From Streptomyces cinnamoneus (lineage in GTDB: Bacteria; Actinomycetota; Actinomycetes; Streptomycetales; Streptomycetaceae), in the NCBI RefSeq assembly GCF_014650495.1, contig NZ_BMVB01000002.1, forward strand, positions 124,001 to 188,000: a stretch of DNA of 64,000 bases, read 5' to 3'. Positions 40,677 to 49,825 of this stretch are shown here, in pieces; the first letter of the stretch is position 1, and the number at the start of each line of letters is the position of its first letter. The translations under genes were made by a program, and so were the position numbers. The notes beneath the pieces were generated by a model that saw nothing but the letters and a program-made list of their open reading frames with translations, was not told the origin of the DNA and searched no databases.

Positions 40677-42169
40677 CCACTCCCCACCTGCCGAAAGTGG
40701 CCGGAATCAGCCCACCGGCCCTCGCGCCCGCGCACACTTCCGCCCCTGCAGTCCCCACCCCCGCCACCGCGCCCGAGACCGCCCCCGCCGCTCCGTCCGC
40801 GTCCGCCGTCCCCCCCGCGCCTCCCGCACCGTGCACGCTGGTCCAGGACCGCCTCGCGGGCTGGGTCTCCGACCTCACCACCCTCCACGAACTGACCGAA
40901 CGGCTGGCCAGGACCGCGGACCTCGACGCCGCCCTGCGCGAGGTCCTGCGCGCCGGCGCCTCGCTCGTCGGCGCCGGCCGCGGCCTCGTCACGCTCCACG
41001 GCGACGGCGACGCCGGGCACCCCGTCACGGTGGCCCTGGGCCTCGGCCGCGCCGACCTCGGCCACATCGAGACGATCCCGCACGGCCGGGACCACGACCC
41101 CGGCTCCGCCGCACCCGGCCCGTACGGGCGCCTCCTGGACGACCTGCCGCCCGTGGGCGACCGGTCCGGCACCGCCCACCCCGACATTCCCGGCGAGGAC
41201 GGCCTCGACCCCCGCCACCGCGAGGTCGCGGCCCGTCTGGGCTACGCCGCCAGCTACGCCGTCCCGCTGGAGTCGCCGGCCTCCTCCCCGAATTCGGAAT
41301 CAAGCCTTCCGCCTGCTGCCGGGCGCATCGGCGCGGCCGTCTGGCTGTACGACGAGCCCGCCGAGCCCACCCGGCGCCAGCGTCACCTGGCCGGCCTCTA
41401 CTGCGGCTACGCGACCGAGCACCTGGCCCGGCTGCTGGAGCTGACGCACGCCCGCGAGACGGTGGCCGCGCTGTACGAGGAGCTGCTGCCCACCCGGCTG
41501 CCCCGGGTGCCCGGCGTCCGCCTCGCCGTCCGCCACCGCCCGGGACCGCGGGGCGGCGGCGACTGGTACGACGCGCTGCCGCTGCCCGAGGGCGCGCTGG
41601 GCCTCGCCATCGGCGGAATCACTGGATCCGGTCCGGAGGCGGTCGCCGCCGTGGGACGGCTGCGGGCCTCCCTGCGCGCGTACGCCGTCATGGAGGGCGA
41701 GGATCCGGTCGCCGTCCTCTCCGACCTGGAGCTGCTGCTGCGGGTGACCGAGCCGACCCGCTCCGCGACCGCCCTCTTCGCCTACTGCGAACCCGCCGAG
41801 CGGAAGGTGGTCGTCGCCGGGGCCGGGCACTGCTCACCACTGATCATCGGACCCGGACGGGCCGAGTACGTGGAGACCTCGCTCTCGGCGCCCCTGGGCA
41901 TGCTGGCGTGCTGGGAGGCGCCCAGCGTCGAAATCGAACCCGAACCCGGAGAAACGCTCCTCTTCTACAGCGACGGCCTGCTGCACCGCACCGGCGACAC
42001 GATGGACCGCGCCTTCACCCGGCTGCACTCGGCCGCGGCGAGCGTGCCCCGCGCCGCGCGGAACGACCCCGACGCCATCGCCGACCACGTGCTGCGGACG
42101 GTGCTGCCGAAGGACACCTCCCCGGCGGACGGCGAGGACGTCATCCTCCTCGTGGCCCACTTCACCTGA
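40673..42169 (+). CDS. PP2C/SpoIIE-type phosphatase with N-terminal GAF domain
   Basis: 498 aa. After about 50 Ala/Pro-rich residues a GAF-like domain spans about 60-240 (LTERLARTADLDAALREVL, VGAGRGLVTLHGDG), with a low-complexity insert ESPASSPNSESSLPP. The phosphatase domain has PGPRGGGDWYDALPLPEG with the first metal Asp, LLFYSDGLLHR and DGEDVILLVAHF. The second motif, normally IGDVxGxG, reads IGGITGSG (Gly315 in place of Asp), so metal binding may be impaired. Family members dephosphorylate STAS anti-anti-sigma factors. The start overlaps a possible 41-codon frame as ATGA. It is a neighbour of PepP and SEC-C genes (SCO3971-like). Confidence 0.85.
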   Translation: MTTPHLPKVAGISPPALAPAHTSAPAVPTPATAPETAPAAPSASAVPPAPPAPCTLVQDRLAGWVSDLTTLHELTERLARTADLDAALREVLRAGASLVGAGRGLVTLHGDGDAGHPVTVALGLGRADLGHIETIPHGRDHDPGSAAPGPYGRLLDDLPPVGDRSGTAHPDIPGEDGLDPRHREVAARLGYAASYAVPLESPASSPNSESSLPPAAGRIGAAVWLYDEPAEPTRRQRHLAGLYCGYATEHLARLLELTHARETVAALYEELLPTRLPRVPGVRLAVRHRPGPRGGGDWYDALPLPEGALGLAIGGITGSGPEAVAAVGRLRASLRAYAVMEGEDPVAVLSDLELLLRVTEPTRSATALFAYCEPAERKVVVAGAGHCSPLIIGPGRAEYVETSLSAPLGMLACWEAPSVEIEPEPGETLLFYSDGLLHRTGDTMDRAFTRLHSAAASVPRAARNDPDAIADHVLRTVLPKDTSPADGEDVILLVAHFT

Positions 42170-42334
42170 GATCCGCGGGTGGGAGGCGCGGGGGACCCGC
42201 GCTCACCCGGGCAGACGGGTGAATCACCGGTCTGAACATATGTCCGGCCTTCGCTGACTGTTCGGTCACAGCCTTCTCGGGCACTTTCCCCCACACATAC
42301 GATGGAAAGCGGCCCCGTTCGAGGAGGAAACGCA

Positions 42335-43792
42335 GTGACCGAGCACCAGCCCGCGCCCGAGAACCCCGAAGGCGACGAGCCGATCAAGCAGCGGAAGAAC
42401 GGCCTCTACCCGGCCGTGTCCGACGAGCTCGCCGAGAACATGAAGTCCGGCTGGGCCGACACCGAGCTGCACGACCTGCGCCCCATAGCCCAGGCCGGCG
42501 AGACCGCGCGCCGCCGTGCCGAGCTGTCCGCCCGCTTCCCCGGCGAGCGCCTGGTGATCCCGGCGGGCAACCTGAAGACCCGCTCGAACGACACCGAGTA
42601 CAGCTTCCGCGCCTCGACCGAGTACGTGTACCTCACCGGCGACCAGACCCAGGACGGCGTGCTCGTCCTGGAGCCCACCGCCGACGGCCACGAGGCGACG
42701 ATCTACCTCCTGCCGCGCTCCGACCGCGAGAACGGCGAGTTCTGGCTCGACGGCCAGGGCGAGCTGTGGGTCGGCCGCCGGCACAGCCTGGGCGAGGCCG
42801 AGCAGCTGCTGGGCCTGCCCGCCAAGGACGTCCGCGAGCTCGCCGACGCCCTGCGCGAGGCCACCGGCCCCGTCCGTAACGTCCGCGGCCACGACGCCGG
42901 CATCGAGGCGGCCCTGACCGACAAGGTCACCGCCGAGCGCGACGAGCAGCTGCGCGTCTTCATCAGCGAACAGCGCCTGGTCAAGGACGCGTTCGAGATC
43001 GACGAGCTGCAGAAGGCCGTCGACTCCACCGTCCGCGGCTTCGAGGACGTCGTGAAGGTCCTCGACAAGGCCGAGGCGACCAGCGAGCGGTACATCGAAG
43101 GAACGTTCTTCCTGCGCGCCCGCGTCGAGGGCAACGACATAGGCTACGGCTCCATCTGCGCCGCCGGCCCGCACGCCACCACCCTGCACTGGGTGCGCAA
43201 CGACGGCCCCGTGCGCTCCGGCGACCTGCTGCTGCTCGACGCCGGCGTGGAGACCCACACGCTCTACACCGCCGACGTCACCCGCACGCTGCCGGTCAAC
43301 GGCACGTACACCGAGCTGCAGCGCAAGATCTACGACGCGGTGTACGAGGCCCAGGAGGCCGGCATCGCGGCCGTGAAGCCGGGGGCCAAGTACCGCGACT
43401 TCCACGACGCCGCCCAGCGGGTCCTGGCCGAGAAGCTGGTCGAGTGGGGCCTGGTGGAGGGCCCCGTCGAGCGCGTCCTGGAGCTGGGCCTGCAGCGCCG
43501 CTGGACCCTGCACGGCACCGGTCACATGCTCGGCCTGGACGTCCACGACTGCGCGGTCGCCCGCACGGAGACCTACGTGGACGGCGTCCTGGAGCCCGGC
43601 ATGGTGCTGACCGTCGAGCCCGGTCTGTACTTCCAGGCCGACGACACGACCGTGCCGGAGGAGTACCGGGGCATCGGCGTCCGGATCGAGGACGACATCC
43701 TCGTCACCGAGGACGGCAACCGGAACCTCTCCGCCGGCCTGCCGCGCACCTCCGCGGACGTCGAGGCGTGGATGGCGGGCCTGAAGGGCTGA
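42335..43792 (+). CDS. pepP: Xaa-Pro aminopeptidase (aminopeptidase P, M24B)
   Basis: 485 aa from the GTG at 42335 with GAGGAGGAAA 5 bases upstream. The N-terminal creatinase-type domain is at about 40-215. The catalytic pita-bread domain shows all five metal ligands: Asp in LLLLDAGVE, Asp in YTADVTRTLP, His in HGTGHMLGLDVHD, Glu in TVEPGLY and Glu in GVRIEDDILVT. It releases N-terminal residues preceding proline, with two Mn ions, in the cytoplasm. Lys/Glu-rich residues 20-40 form a short extra N-terminus. The promoter region at 42230-42300 includes CACATACGATGG. A hairpin terminator follows. Confidence 0.93.
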   Translation: MTEHQPAPENPEGDEPIKQRKNGLYPAVSDELAENMKSGWADTELHDLRPIAQAGETARRRAELSARFPGERLVIPAGNLKTRSNDTEYSFRASTEYVYLTGDQTQDGVLVLEPTADGHEATIYLLPRSDRENGEFWLDGQGELWVGRRHSLGEAEQLLGLPAKDVRELADALREATGPVRNVRGHDAGIEAALTDKVTAERDEQLRVFISEQRLVKDAFEIDELQKAVDSTVRGFEDVVKVLDKAEATSERYIEGTFFLRARVEGNDIGYGSICAAGPHATTLHWVRNDGPVRSGDLLLLDAGVETHTLYTADVTRTLPVNGTYTELQRKIYDAVYEAQEAGIAAVKPGAKYRDFHDAAQRVLAEKLVEWGLVEGPVERVLELGLQRRWTLHGTGHMLGLDVHDCAVARTETYVDGVLEPGMVLTVEPGLYFQADDTTVPEEYRGIGVRIEDDILVTEDGNRNLSAGLPRTSADVEAWMAGLKG

Positions 43793-43842
43793 CGGCCGCC
43801 GCGGCCCTCCCGCACCGGGCCGGGCCGCCCGGCCCGCCCGGA

Positions 43843-43883
43843 CGACGACCCCGCGGCCCCCGCACGGCGGCCGCGGGGTCGTC
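43843..43883 (+). terminator. Terminator after pepP
   Basis: GACGACCCCGCGGCC (43843-43857) and its exact complement (43869-43883) form a 15-bp stem with an 11-base loop, 51 bases after the stop. Confidence 0.8.
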
Positions 43884-43958
43884 CGCGTCCCGGGGGCGGC
43901 CGGGCGGCGGCGGGCGCATCATGGCTGGAGAGGCTTCCGCACGAGGGAGGTGCCGGCC

Positions 43959-44210
43959 ATGACGAAGTTCATGGACGTCCATCACGGCATGCAGGGCATC
44001 ACCAAGGACCAGCTCGCGACCGCGCACCGCGCCGACCAGGCGATCGAGCGCGAGGAGGGCGTGCACTTCGAGCGGGCGTGGGCGGACCCGAAGTCGGGCA
44101 CCGTCTACTGCCTCTCCGAGGCACCCTCCGCGGATGCGGTCAAGCGCGTCCACGAGCGGGCCGGCCATCCGGTCAGCGAGGTCCACCCGCTGCCGTTCTC
44201 GGTCTCCTGA
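43959..44210 (+). CDS. DUF4242 (SCO4226-like nickel-binding) small protein
   Basis: 83 aa from the ATG at 43959 with GGGAGG 9 bases upstream. The ferredoxin-like fold of the family is shown by MTKFMDVHHGMQGITKDQL, EEGVHFERAWADPKSGTVYC and LSEAPSADAVKRVHERAGHP. SCO4226 of S. coelicolor is a nickel-binding dimer with this fold; the HH pair at 8-9 and the later His residues are present here. The function in the cell is unknown. It is convergent with the HATPase gene, with 42 bases between the ends. Confidence 0.82.
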   Translation: MTKFMDVHHGMQGITKDQLATAHRADQAIEREEGVHFERAWADPKSGTVYCLSEAPSADAVKRVHERAGHPVSEVHPLPFSVS

Positions 44211-44252
44211 CCGGCCGTTCCCGGTCTCCCGGCCGAACGGGGCCGCGCCTGC

Positions 44253-44735
44253 TCACGAGGCCCTCAGCAGGGCCCCCGCCGGCGGGGCTCCCTCTCTCCA
44301 CTTGAGGATCTTGTCGAAGCTGACCACGGCGCCCGGTCGGCCCGGGCGGTTGCGGACGCGGACGTGATCGGTGAGTGAAGCGATCAAGAAGAGACCCCGG
44401 CCGTGTTCGTCGTGGACGGAGGCCGGGGTCCTGGGCTGCAGCGGGCGGGCCGGCTGCCGTCCGGCCCTCCCGGGCCGGTCGGTGAAGCCCGGCCCGGAAT
44501 CCGTGACCTCGATGCGGCAGGTGTCGCCGTCGATCAGGGCGGTCACGCGATAGCCGGGGGACGCGTCACCACCGTGCTCGACCGCGTTGGCACATGCCTC
44601 GCTGAGCGCGACCGCGAGGTCGTAGGAGGTCTCGGGATCGACCCCGGCCGTCTCCATGGCACCGATCAGAAGCCGACGGGCGAGCGGAACGCTCGCGGCC
44701 TCGCGCCGCAAGTGGAGTGACCACCAAATGCTCAT
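44253..44735 (-). CDS. Anti-sigma-like HATPase regulator
   Basis: 160 aa from the ATG at 44733-44735, with GGAGG six bases upstream. It starts MSIWWSLHLRREAASVPLAR, a highly conserved Streptomyces form. GHKL boxes: VALSEACANAVEHGG (N), EVTDSGPGFTD (G1), HGRGLFLIASLTD (G2). As with the other HATPase at 35543, the expected targets are a sigma factor or STAS protein, not encoded here. Both boxes are intact, so ATP binding is likely. Its upstream region at 44755-44785 contains ATACGTAT next to CATACCGATACG, a palindromic AT patch that probably includes the promoter. Confidence 0.87.
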   Translation of the reverse strand: MSIWWSLHLRREAASVPLARRLLIGAMETAGVDPETSYDLAVALSEACANAVEHGGDASPGYRVTALIDGDTCRIEVTDSGPGFTDRPGRAGRQPARPLQPRTPASVHDEHGRGLFLIASLTDHVRVRNRPGRPGAVVSFDKILKWREGAPPAGALLRAS

Positions 44736-44950
44736 GCTCAGCCTCCTGGCTGCGGCTCGACATACCGATACGTATAGCCGCGCAAGGCGGGGTGTAAGCC
44801 TGCCGGCCGTGTGAGACCGCTCATTCGGCCGACGCGCCATGTGGGGGAAGGCGTGTATGGGGTGCGACCGGAAGCAGTGCTTCCGGTGGGTCCTTCCTTT
44901 CCACCCCTGCCGTAGGGAATCGGCAAGGCCGGTGGGATGATGGCGCAGCC

Positions 44951-45754
44951 ATGCCTCACCCCGTCGCGCGCGCCGGCGCCGATCTGCGACTGATCCGGGC
45001 CGCGGTGTTCACCGCGGTCTGTGTTCTGCTGTCCGCGGGCGGGCACGTGCTGGCCTCCTGCGCGAGCGTTCCGCCGTGGACGCTGGGCGCCGCCTTCCTG
45101 GCCGTCTTCGCCGTGGCCGCGCCGCTGGCCGGGCGCGAGCGCTCGCTGCCGGGGATCGCGGCCTTCCTGGCCGTCGGACAGCTCGCGCTGCACACGCTCT
45201 TCGGCCTCGGGCAGCACGCCGCGTCCTCGGCGTCCGCCATGTCCGGCACGGCGGACGGCCGACGGGCCGGTGCCGAGGGCGGGTTGATCCACTTCGCCAC
45301 GCAGCTCACCTGCAACCAGCGCCCGTTGTCCGCCGCCGAGGCCCGCCAGGTGATCACCGACGCCGGCCTCGACCCGGCCGTCCACCCCGCCGTCCACCAG
45401 GCGGGAGCCGGCCAGGGCGCCCCGGCGTCCCTGTGGCACGCGCTGCTGCCCTCACCGGCGATGACGCTCGGCCACCTCCTCGCCGCACTGGCCCTGGGCT
45501 GGGTGCTGCGACGCGGTGAGGCCGCGCTGTGGCGAGCGGTGCGGCTGTCGGCGCAGTCGGCGCGCGGCCTCGCGGAGGCGACGCTCGTCCGCGCGCTGCG
45601 GTCGCTGCTGCTGCTCGTCCGCGTGCCGGCGGCACCGCCGCTCGTCGTGACCGGCCGGCCGGCGGACGCCGAAGACGAACGTCCGGCCCGGGAGCCGGAG
45701 CTGCGCCATCTGGTGATCAGGCGGGGCCCGCCGCGCTACGCCCTCGCGGCCTGA
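44951..45754 (+). CDS. Integral membrane protein of unknown function next to the copper genes
   Basis: 267 aa, ATG at 44951 with no RBS, possibly leaderless. Four helices: AAVFTAVCVLLSAGGHVLA, PWTLGAAFLAVFAVAAPLA, GIAAFLAVGQLALHTLFGLG and PAMTLGHLLAALALGWVLRR. The loop between the third and fourth has His residues (LHTLFGLGQH, GLIHFATQ, DPAVHPAVHQ) that could bind a metal; the position before ycnI-like, sco and copC genes supports a copper-linked role. The C-terminal about 60 residues are cytoplasmic and charged. I do not recognise a named family. Confidence 0.72.
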   Translation: MPHPVARAGADLRLIRAAVFTAVCVLLSAGGHVLASCASVPPWTLGAAFLAVFAVAAPLAGRERSLPGIAAFLAVGQLALHTLFGLGQHAASSASAMSGTADGRRAGAEGGLIHFATQLTCNQRPLSAAEARQVITDAGLDPAVHPAVHQAGAGQGAPASLWHALLPSPAMTLGHLLAALALGWVLRRGEAALWRAVRLSAQSARGLAEATLVRALRSLLLLVRVPAAPPLVVTGRPADAEDERPAREPELRHLVIRRGPPRYALAA

Positions 45755-45860
45755 CGACGCGACGCACCACTGCCCGGAAAAGGAGCGGCAGGGGGTGTTC
45801 GCGCTGTCGCCGCACGCGCGCCATCCCCCTTCTGTCTCCTGCCCCGTGGAGTGTTTCCCC

Positions 45861-46619
45861 ATGACTTCGTCCCGTCGTCTCCGTGCCGCCCGTACCGCCC
45901 TCGTCGGCGGCGTCGCCGCCGGCAGCCTGCTGCTGCTCGCCGGCCCCGCCTCCGCGCACGTGAGCGTGCAGCCCGGCACCGCCGAGAAGGGCGGCTACAG
46001 CACCATCTCCGTCAAGGTGCCCAACGAGAAGGACAACGCCTCGACGGTGAAGCTGGAGCTGAGCCTCGACCCCAAGCACCCGCTGGCCTCCGTGATGCCG
46101 CAGGCCGTGCCGGGCTGGGAGGTGAAGGTCGAGAAGACCAAGCTCGACAAGCCGCTGCAGATGCACGGCAAGACGATCGAGGAGGCCGTCTCCAAGGTCA
46201 CCTGGACCGGCGGCAAGATCGAGCCGGGTCAGTTCCAGCAGTTCCCGCTGTCCGTCGGCCAGCTGCCGACCGACGCCGACGAGCTCGTCTTCAAGGCCCT
46301 GCAGACCTACTCCGACGACGACGTCGTGCGCTGGATCGACGCCTCGACCCCGGGCGGCCACGAGGCCGAGCACCCCGCCCCGGTCCTGAAGCTCGTCGCC
46401 AAGGGCTCCACCGCCGGCGCGGACGGCCACCACGACGACAAGAACGACAAGGCCGCGGGCGACAAGGCCGACAAGGGCTCCGCGGCCGCGACGACCGCCG
46501 CGGAGAAGTCCTCGGGCTCCGACACCACCGCCCGCGTCCTGGGCGTCGTCGGCATCGTCGTCGGCGTGGCCGGCGCGGTCTTCGGCGTCGTCGCCGGACG
46601 CCGCCGCTCCGCCGCCTGA
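45861..46619 (+). CDS. YcnI-like (DUF1775) copper-binding envelope protein
   Basis: 252 aa, ATG at 45861. The signal peptide ends SLLLLAGPASA, leaving His33 as the mature N-terminus (HVSVQPGTAEKGG), as in YcnI, which binds Cu(II) through an N-terminal His. The DUF1775 fold follows: STISVKVPNEKDNASTVKLE, PGWEVKVEKTKLDKP, VTWTGGKIEPGQFQQF, WIDASTPGGHEAEHPAPVLK. A Lys/Asp-rich spacer with HHDDKNDK leads to a C-terminal helix VLGVVGIVVGVAGAVFGVVA and RRR, so it stays tethered to the outer membrane face. It leads the copper run with Sco 100 bases downstream. Confidence 0.9.
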   Translation: MTSSRRLRAARTALVGGVAAGSLLLLAGPASAHVSVQPGTAEKGGYSTISVKVPNEKDNASTVKLELSLDPKHPLASVMPQAVPGWEVKVEKTKLDKPLQMHGKTIEEAVSKVTWTGGKIEPGQFQQFPLSVGQLPTDADELVFKALQTYSDDDVVRWIDASTPGGHEAEHPAPVLKLVAKGSTAGADGHHDDKNDKAAGDKADKGSAAATTAAEKSSGSDTTARVLGVVGIVVGVAGAVFGVVAGRRRSAA

Positions 46620-46719
46620 GCCCCTCCGGCTCCCCCAGGCCCGTAAGGCCGGTCCGGCGGCGCGTCCGCGCGCCCGCCGGGCCGGCAGCACCGACCGATT
46701 CCCTGGAGAGAAGCACTCC

Positions 46720-47373
46720 ATGCGCACCAAGTTCGTGGGCGCGGCCCTGGCCGCGGCCGCCGCGCTCACCCTGACCGCCTGCGGCGGCTCGGGCGACTCC
46801 GGCGACAAGCCCGTGGCCGACGTCTCCGCCGAGCCCGCCAAGACCGGGGCGATCGTCCTGGACTCGCCCAAGGCCAAGCCCGACCTGGTCCTGACGGACA
46901 CCTCGGAGAAGAAGTACGAGCTGGTCAAGGAGACCAAGGGCCGCCCGGTCCTGCTCTACTTCGGCTACACCTACTGCCCCGACGTCTGCTCGACGGTCGT
47001 CGCCGACATCGCCGCCGCCGAGAAGAAGCTGTCCAAGGACGACCAGGACAAGCTCCAGGTCGTCTTCGTCACCACCGACCCCGAGCGCGACACCCCCAAG
47101 CGGATGCGCGAGTGGCTGGACGCGCAGGGCGGCCAGGACATAGTCGGCCTCACCGGTGACTTCGCCACCATCCAGGCCGCGGCCAAGCCGCTGGGCATCC
47201 TCGTCGAGCCGGCCAAGAAGGAGAAGGACGGCTCCGTCACCGTCAGCCACGGCGCCGAGGTCGTCGGCTTCTCGCCGAAGGACGACGGCGGCCACTGGAT
47301 CTACACCTCGTCCACCACGTCCGAGCAGTACACCAAGGATCTCCCGAAGATCATCAAGGGGGAGAACCCGTGA
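46720..47373 (+). CDS. sco: Sco1/SenC-family copper chaperone lipoprotein
   Basis: 217 aa. Lipobox ALTLTACGG with Cys21 as the lipid-modified residue. Thioredoxin-like Sco fold: PVLLYFGYTYCPDVCSTVVA gives the CxxxC copper ligands Cys86 and Cys90; His177 in VSHGAEV is the third. VVFVTTDPERDTP is also typical. Sco delivers copper to the CuA site of cytochrome c oxidase; in S. lividans the equivalent protein works with the neighbouring ECuC chaperone and DtpA in copper-dependent morphogenesis. RBS GGAGAG. The stop overlaps the next start by one base. Confidence 0.93.
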   Translation: MRTKFVGAALAAAAALTLTACGGSGDSGDKPVADVSAEPAKTGAIVLDSPKAKPDLVLTDTSEKKYELVKETKGRPVLLYFGYTYCPDVCSTVVADIAAAEKKLSKDDQDKLQVVFVTTDPERDTPKRMREWLDAQGGQDIVGLTGDFATIQAAAKPLGILVEPAKKEKDGSVTVSHGAEVVGFSPKDDGGHWIYTSSTTSEQYTKDLPKIIKGENP

Positions 47374-47864
47374 TGCGCGCCAAGAAGATGAACAAGGTCA
47401 CCACCGCCACCGCCGCCGTCCTGCCGCTCGTCGTCGCCGGGGGCCTGCTCCTGGTGACCGGGTGCCAGTCGGAGAAGAACGCCCTCTCCCCCGGCAAGCC
47501 CGATCTGTCGGTCAGCGGCGCCTACCTGCCGCAGCCGGCGATGGCCGACATGGCCGCGGCCTACTTCACCGTCACCAACAACGGCGGCGAGGCCGACCGG
47601 CTCACCAAGGTCACCACGCCGCTCTCCGCGGACGCGACCCTCCACACCACCGAGGGCTCGCAGATGAAGCACGCGGCGGAGCTGGAGGTGCCGGCCAAGG
47701 GCAAGCTGTCGCTCGCGCGCGGCGGCACGCACCTGATGCTCGGCAAGCTCAGTCACAAGCCGAAGACCGGCGAGAAGATCGAGTTCACGCTGCACTTCGC
47801 CACGTCGGCGCCCATCAAGATCAAGGTGCCGGTCGAGAGCACGACCTTCCGTCCCCAGGACTGA
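47373..47864 (+). CDS. PCu(A)C-type periplasmic copper chaperone (ECuC-like) lipoprotein
   Basis: 163 aa from the ATG at 47373, sharing one base with the sco stop (TGATG), with GGGGGAG upstream; a GTG one codon earlier is possible. Lipobox LLLVTGC with Cys31. The copper site follows the H-x6-M-x21-H-x-M pattern: His91, Met98, His120, Met122 (HTTEGSQM and GGTHLMLGKL). It captures Cu(I) outside the membrane and hands it to Sco or to the CuA domain. The sheet strands AAAYFTVTNNGGEADRLTKV and IEFTLHFATSAPIKIKVPV match the family. It is part of the copper operon. Confidence 0.93.
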   Translation: MRAKKMNKVTTATAAVLPLVVAGGLLLVTGCQSEKNALSPGKPDLSVSGAYLPQPAMADMAAAYFTVTNNGGEADRLTKVTTPLSADATLHTTEGSQMKHAAELEVPAKGKLSLARGGTHLMLGKLSHKPKTGEKIEFTLHFATSAPIKIKVPVESTTFRPQD

Positions 47865-47884
47865 GAACCGAGGACTGACGTGCG

Positions 47885-49825
47885 ATGAAGACCCCGATCA
47901 CCGGGCGGGTGCCGTCACTGCTCGCCGCCGTGCTCGCCGCGCTGCTGTGCACGCTGACGCTCGGCGCCGGCACGGCGTCGGCCCATGCGGCACTGACCTC
48001 CACCGACCCCGCCGACGGGTCGGTCGTGCCGAGCGCCCCGCAGCGGGTGGAGCTCACCTTCTCCGAGGGCGTGCTGCTCAGCGCCGATTCGGTGCGGGTC
48101 CTGGACCCGCGCGGCGAGCGGGTCGACGAGGGCCGGCCGCAGCACGTGGACGGCAGGTCCGAGTCGGCGGCCGTCACGCTGCGCGGCGGGATCGGCGACG
48201 GCACCTACACGGTGGCGTGGCAGGCCGTCTCGGCGGACAGCCACCCGGTGGCCGGGGCCTTCACCTTCTCCGTCGGCGCCCCGTCGAAGACGGTGGTGAC
48301 CGTGCGGTCGGCGGCCACGACGATCGACCCGGCCGTCGACACCTTCTACGGCGCCGGGCGCCTCGCGGCGTACGCGGGCTTCGTCCTGCTCGTCGGCGGC
48401 TGCGTCTTCGCGGGCGTGTGCCGCTCCTCGCGGCCGGTGCAACGGATCGCGGTGGCCGGCTGGGTCACGCTGTTCGTCTCCACGACCGCGCTGTTGCTGC
48501 TGCGCGGCGCGTACACGAGCGGCAAGGGGCTGGGCTCGGTGCCCGACCTGTCGCTGCTCGGCGACGTGCTGGCCACCAAGCCGGGCGCGGCGCTGCTGTC
48601 GCGGCTGCTGCTGCTGAGCGCGGCGGCCGTCTTCCTGGCGGTGCTGTTCGGTTCGTACGCGCGGGAGGGCGACGACCGTCCCGGCGAGGGCCGTTCCCGC
48701 GAGGACGCGGACGCCGCGCGCCGGAACGTCGCCTACGGGCTGGGCATCGGCGGCTTCGTCGTCGCGGCCGGCCTGGCGGCGACGTGGGCGATGGCCGAGC
48801 ACGCCTCGGCGGGCATCCAGCCGTGGCTGGCCATGCCCGTCGACGTGGCGCACCTGCTGGCCGCGGCGGTCTGGCTGGGCGGCCTGGCCGGGCTGCTGGC
48901 CGTGCTGCGGTCCGGTGAGGCGATCCGGCGCCCGGCGGTGGAGCGTTTCTCGCGCCTGGCGTTCGCCTCGGTGTGCGTCCTGGTGGCGACCGGCCTCTAC
49001 CAGTCCTGGCGACAGGTCGGCTTCTCGTGGAGCACGCTGACGGGCACGGAGTACGGGCGCTGGCTGCTGCTGAAGGTGGCGCTGGTCGCCGTCATGCTGG
49101 CCGTCGCCTTCTTCTCGCGGCGGTGGACGGGCCGGCTCGCCGACGGCGGGACCGGCGGGCAGGCTTCCGGCGCGGCGGGCACCGCCGCGCGCCGGACCAG
49201 GGGCCCGGTGGGCGTACCCGCCGCGGCCAGGACCGCCACGGCCGATCCCGTCCGGGCCGCCCAGCTCGCCCGGCAGCGGGCCGCGGTCGAGAAGGCGACC
49301 GGACTGCGGGAGCGCGACGCCGACGCGGACCGCAGCGGGCTGCGGCGCTCGGTCCTCGCCGAGACGGCCGTCGCCGTCGCCCTGCTGGTCGTCACGACCC
49401 TGCTCACCGGCACCCAGCCCGGCCGCGCCGAGGCCGGGCAGAAGCGGGCGGCGGGCGCGGCCGGCGCGGCCCCGTCCGCCGCGGGCCCCGCCGAGGTGCG
49501 CCTCGCCTACGACACGGGCGGTACGAACGGCCGCGGCACCGCCCGCGTCACCGTCGACCCGGCGCGCTCCGGCGCCACCACCGTCTCCGTCACTCTGACG
49601 GATCCCTCCGGACGCCCCGTGGACGTCCCTGAGCTCACACTGGCCATGACCGAGACGACGCAGCGCATCGGTCCACTCCGGGCCGCCCTCGTGCGTCAGT
49701 CCGTCGGACGCTGGCAGGCCACCGGCTTCCGGCTGCCCATGGCGGGCGACTGGCAGCTGTCCCTGACCGTACGGACCTCGGACATCGACCAGGTCACCGA
49801 GATCGAGAGCGTGAAGATCAACTGA
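47885..49825 (+). CDS. CopC-CopD fusion copper transport protein (YcnJ-like)
   Basis: 646 aa. The signal peptide ends TASA, making His34 the mature N-terminal residue (HAALTSTDPADGSVV). Asp118 and His120 in SADSHPVAGAF complete a CopC Cu(II) site. The CopD part has eight or so helices from about 155 to 410, with EHASAGIQPWLAMPVDVAHL and HLLAAAVWLGGLAG carrying conserved His. A cytoplasmic Arg/Ala stretch (about 430-480), one more helix (VLAETAVAVALLVVTTLLTG) and an external C-terminal YtkA/FixH-like domain (AYDTGGTNGRGTARV to WQLSLTVRTSDIDQV) follow. It is likely to bind copper outside and move it inward. The stop overlaps the dtpA start (TGATG). Confidence 0.92.
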   Translation: MKTPITGRVPSLLAAVLAALLCTLTLGAGTASAHAALTSTDPADGSVVPSAPQRVELTFSEGVLLSADSVRVLDPRGERVDEGRPQHVDGRSESAAVTLRGGIGDGTYTVAWQAVSADSHPVAGAFTFSVGAPSKTVVTVRSAATTIDPAVDTFYGAGRLAAYAGFVLLVGGCVFAGVCRSSRPVQRIAVAGWVTLFVSTTALLLLRGAYTSGKGLGSVPDLSLLGDVLATKPGAALLSRLLLLSAAAVFLAVLFGSYAREGDDRPGEGRSREDADAARRNVAYGLGIGGFVVAAGLAATWAMAEHASAGIQPWLAMPVDVAHLLAAAVWLGGLAGLLAVLRSGEAIRRPAVERFSRLAFASVCVLVATGLYQSWRQVGFSWSTLTGTEYGRWLLLKVALVAVMLAVAFFSRRWTGRLADGGTGGQASGAAGTAARRTRGPVGVPAAARTATADPVRAAQLARQRAAVEKATGLRERDADADRSGLRRSVLAETAVAVALLVVTTLLTGTQPGRAEAGQKRAAGAAGAAPSAAGPAEVRLAYDTGGTNGRGTARVTVDPARSGATTVSVTLTDPSGRPVDVPELTLAMTETTQRIGPLRAALVRQSVGRWQATGFRLPMAGDWQLSLTVRTSDIDQVTEIESVKIN

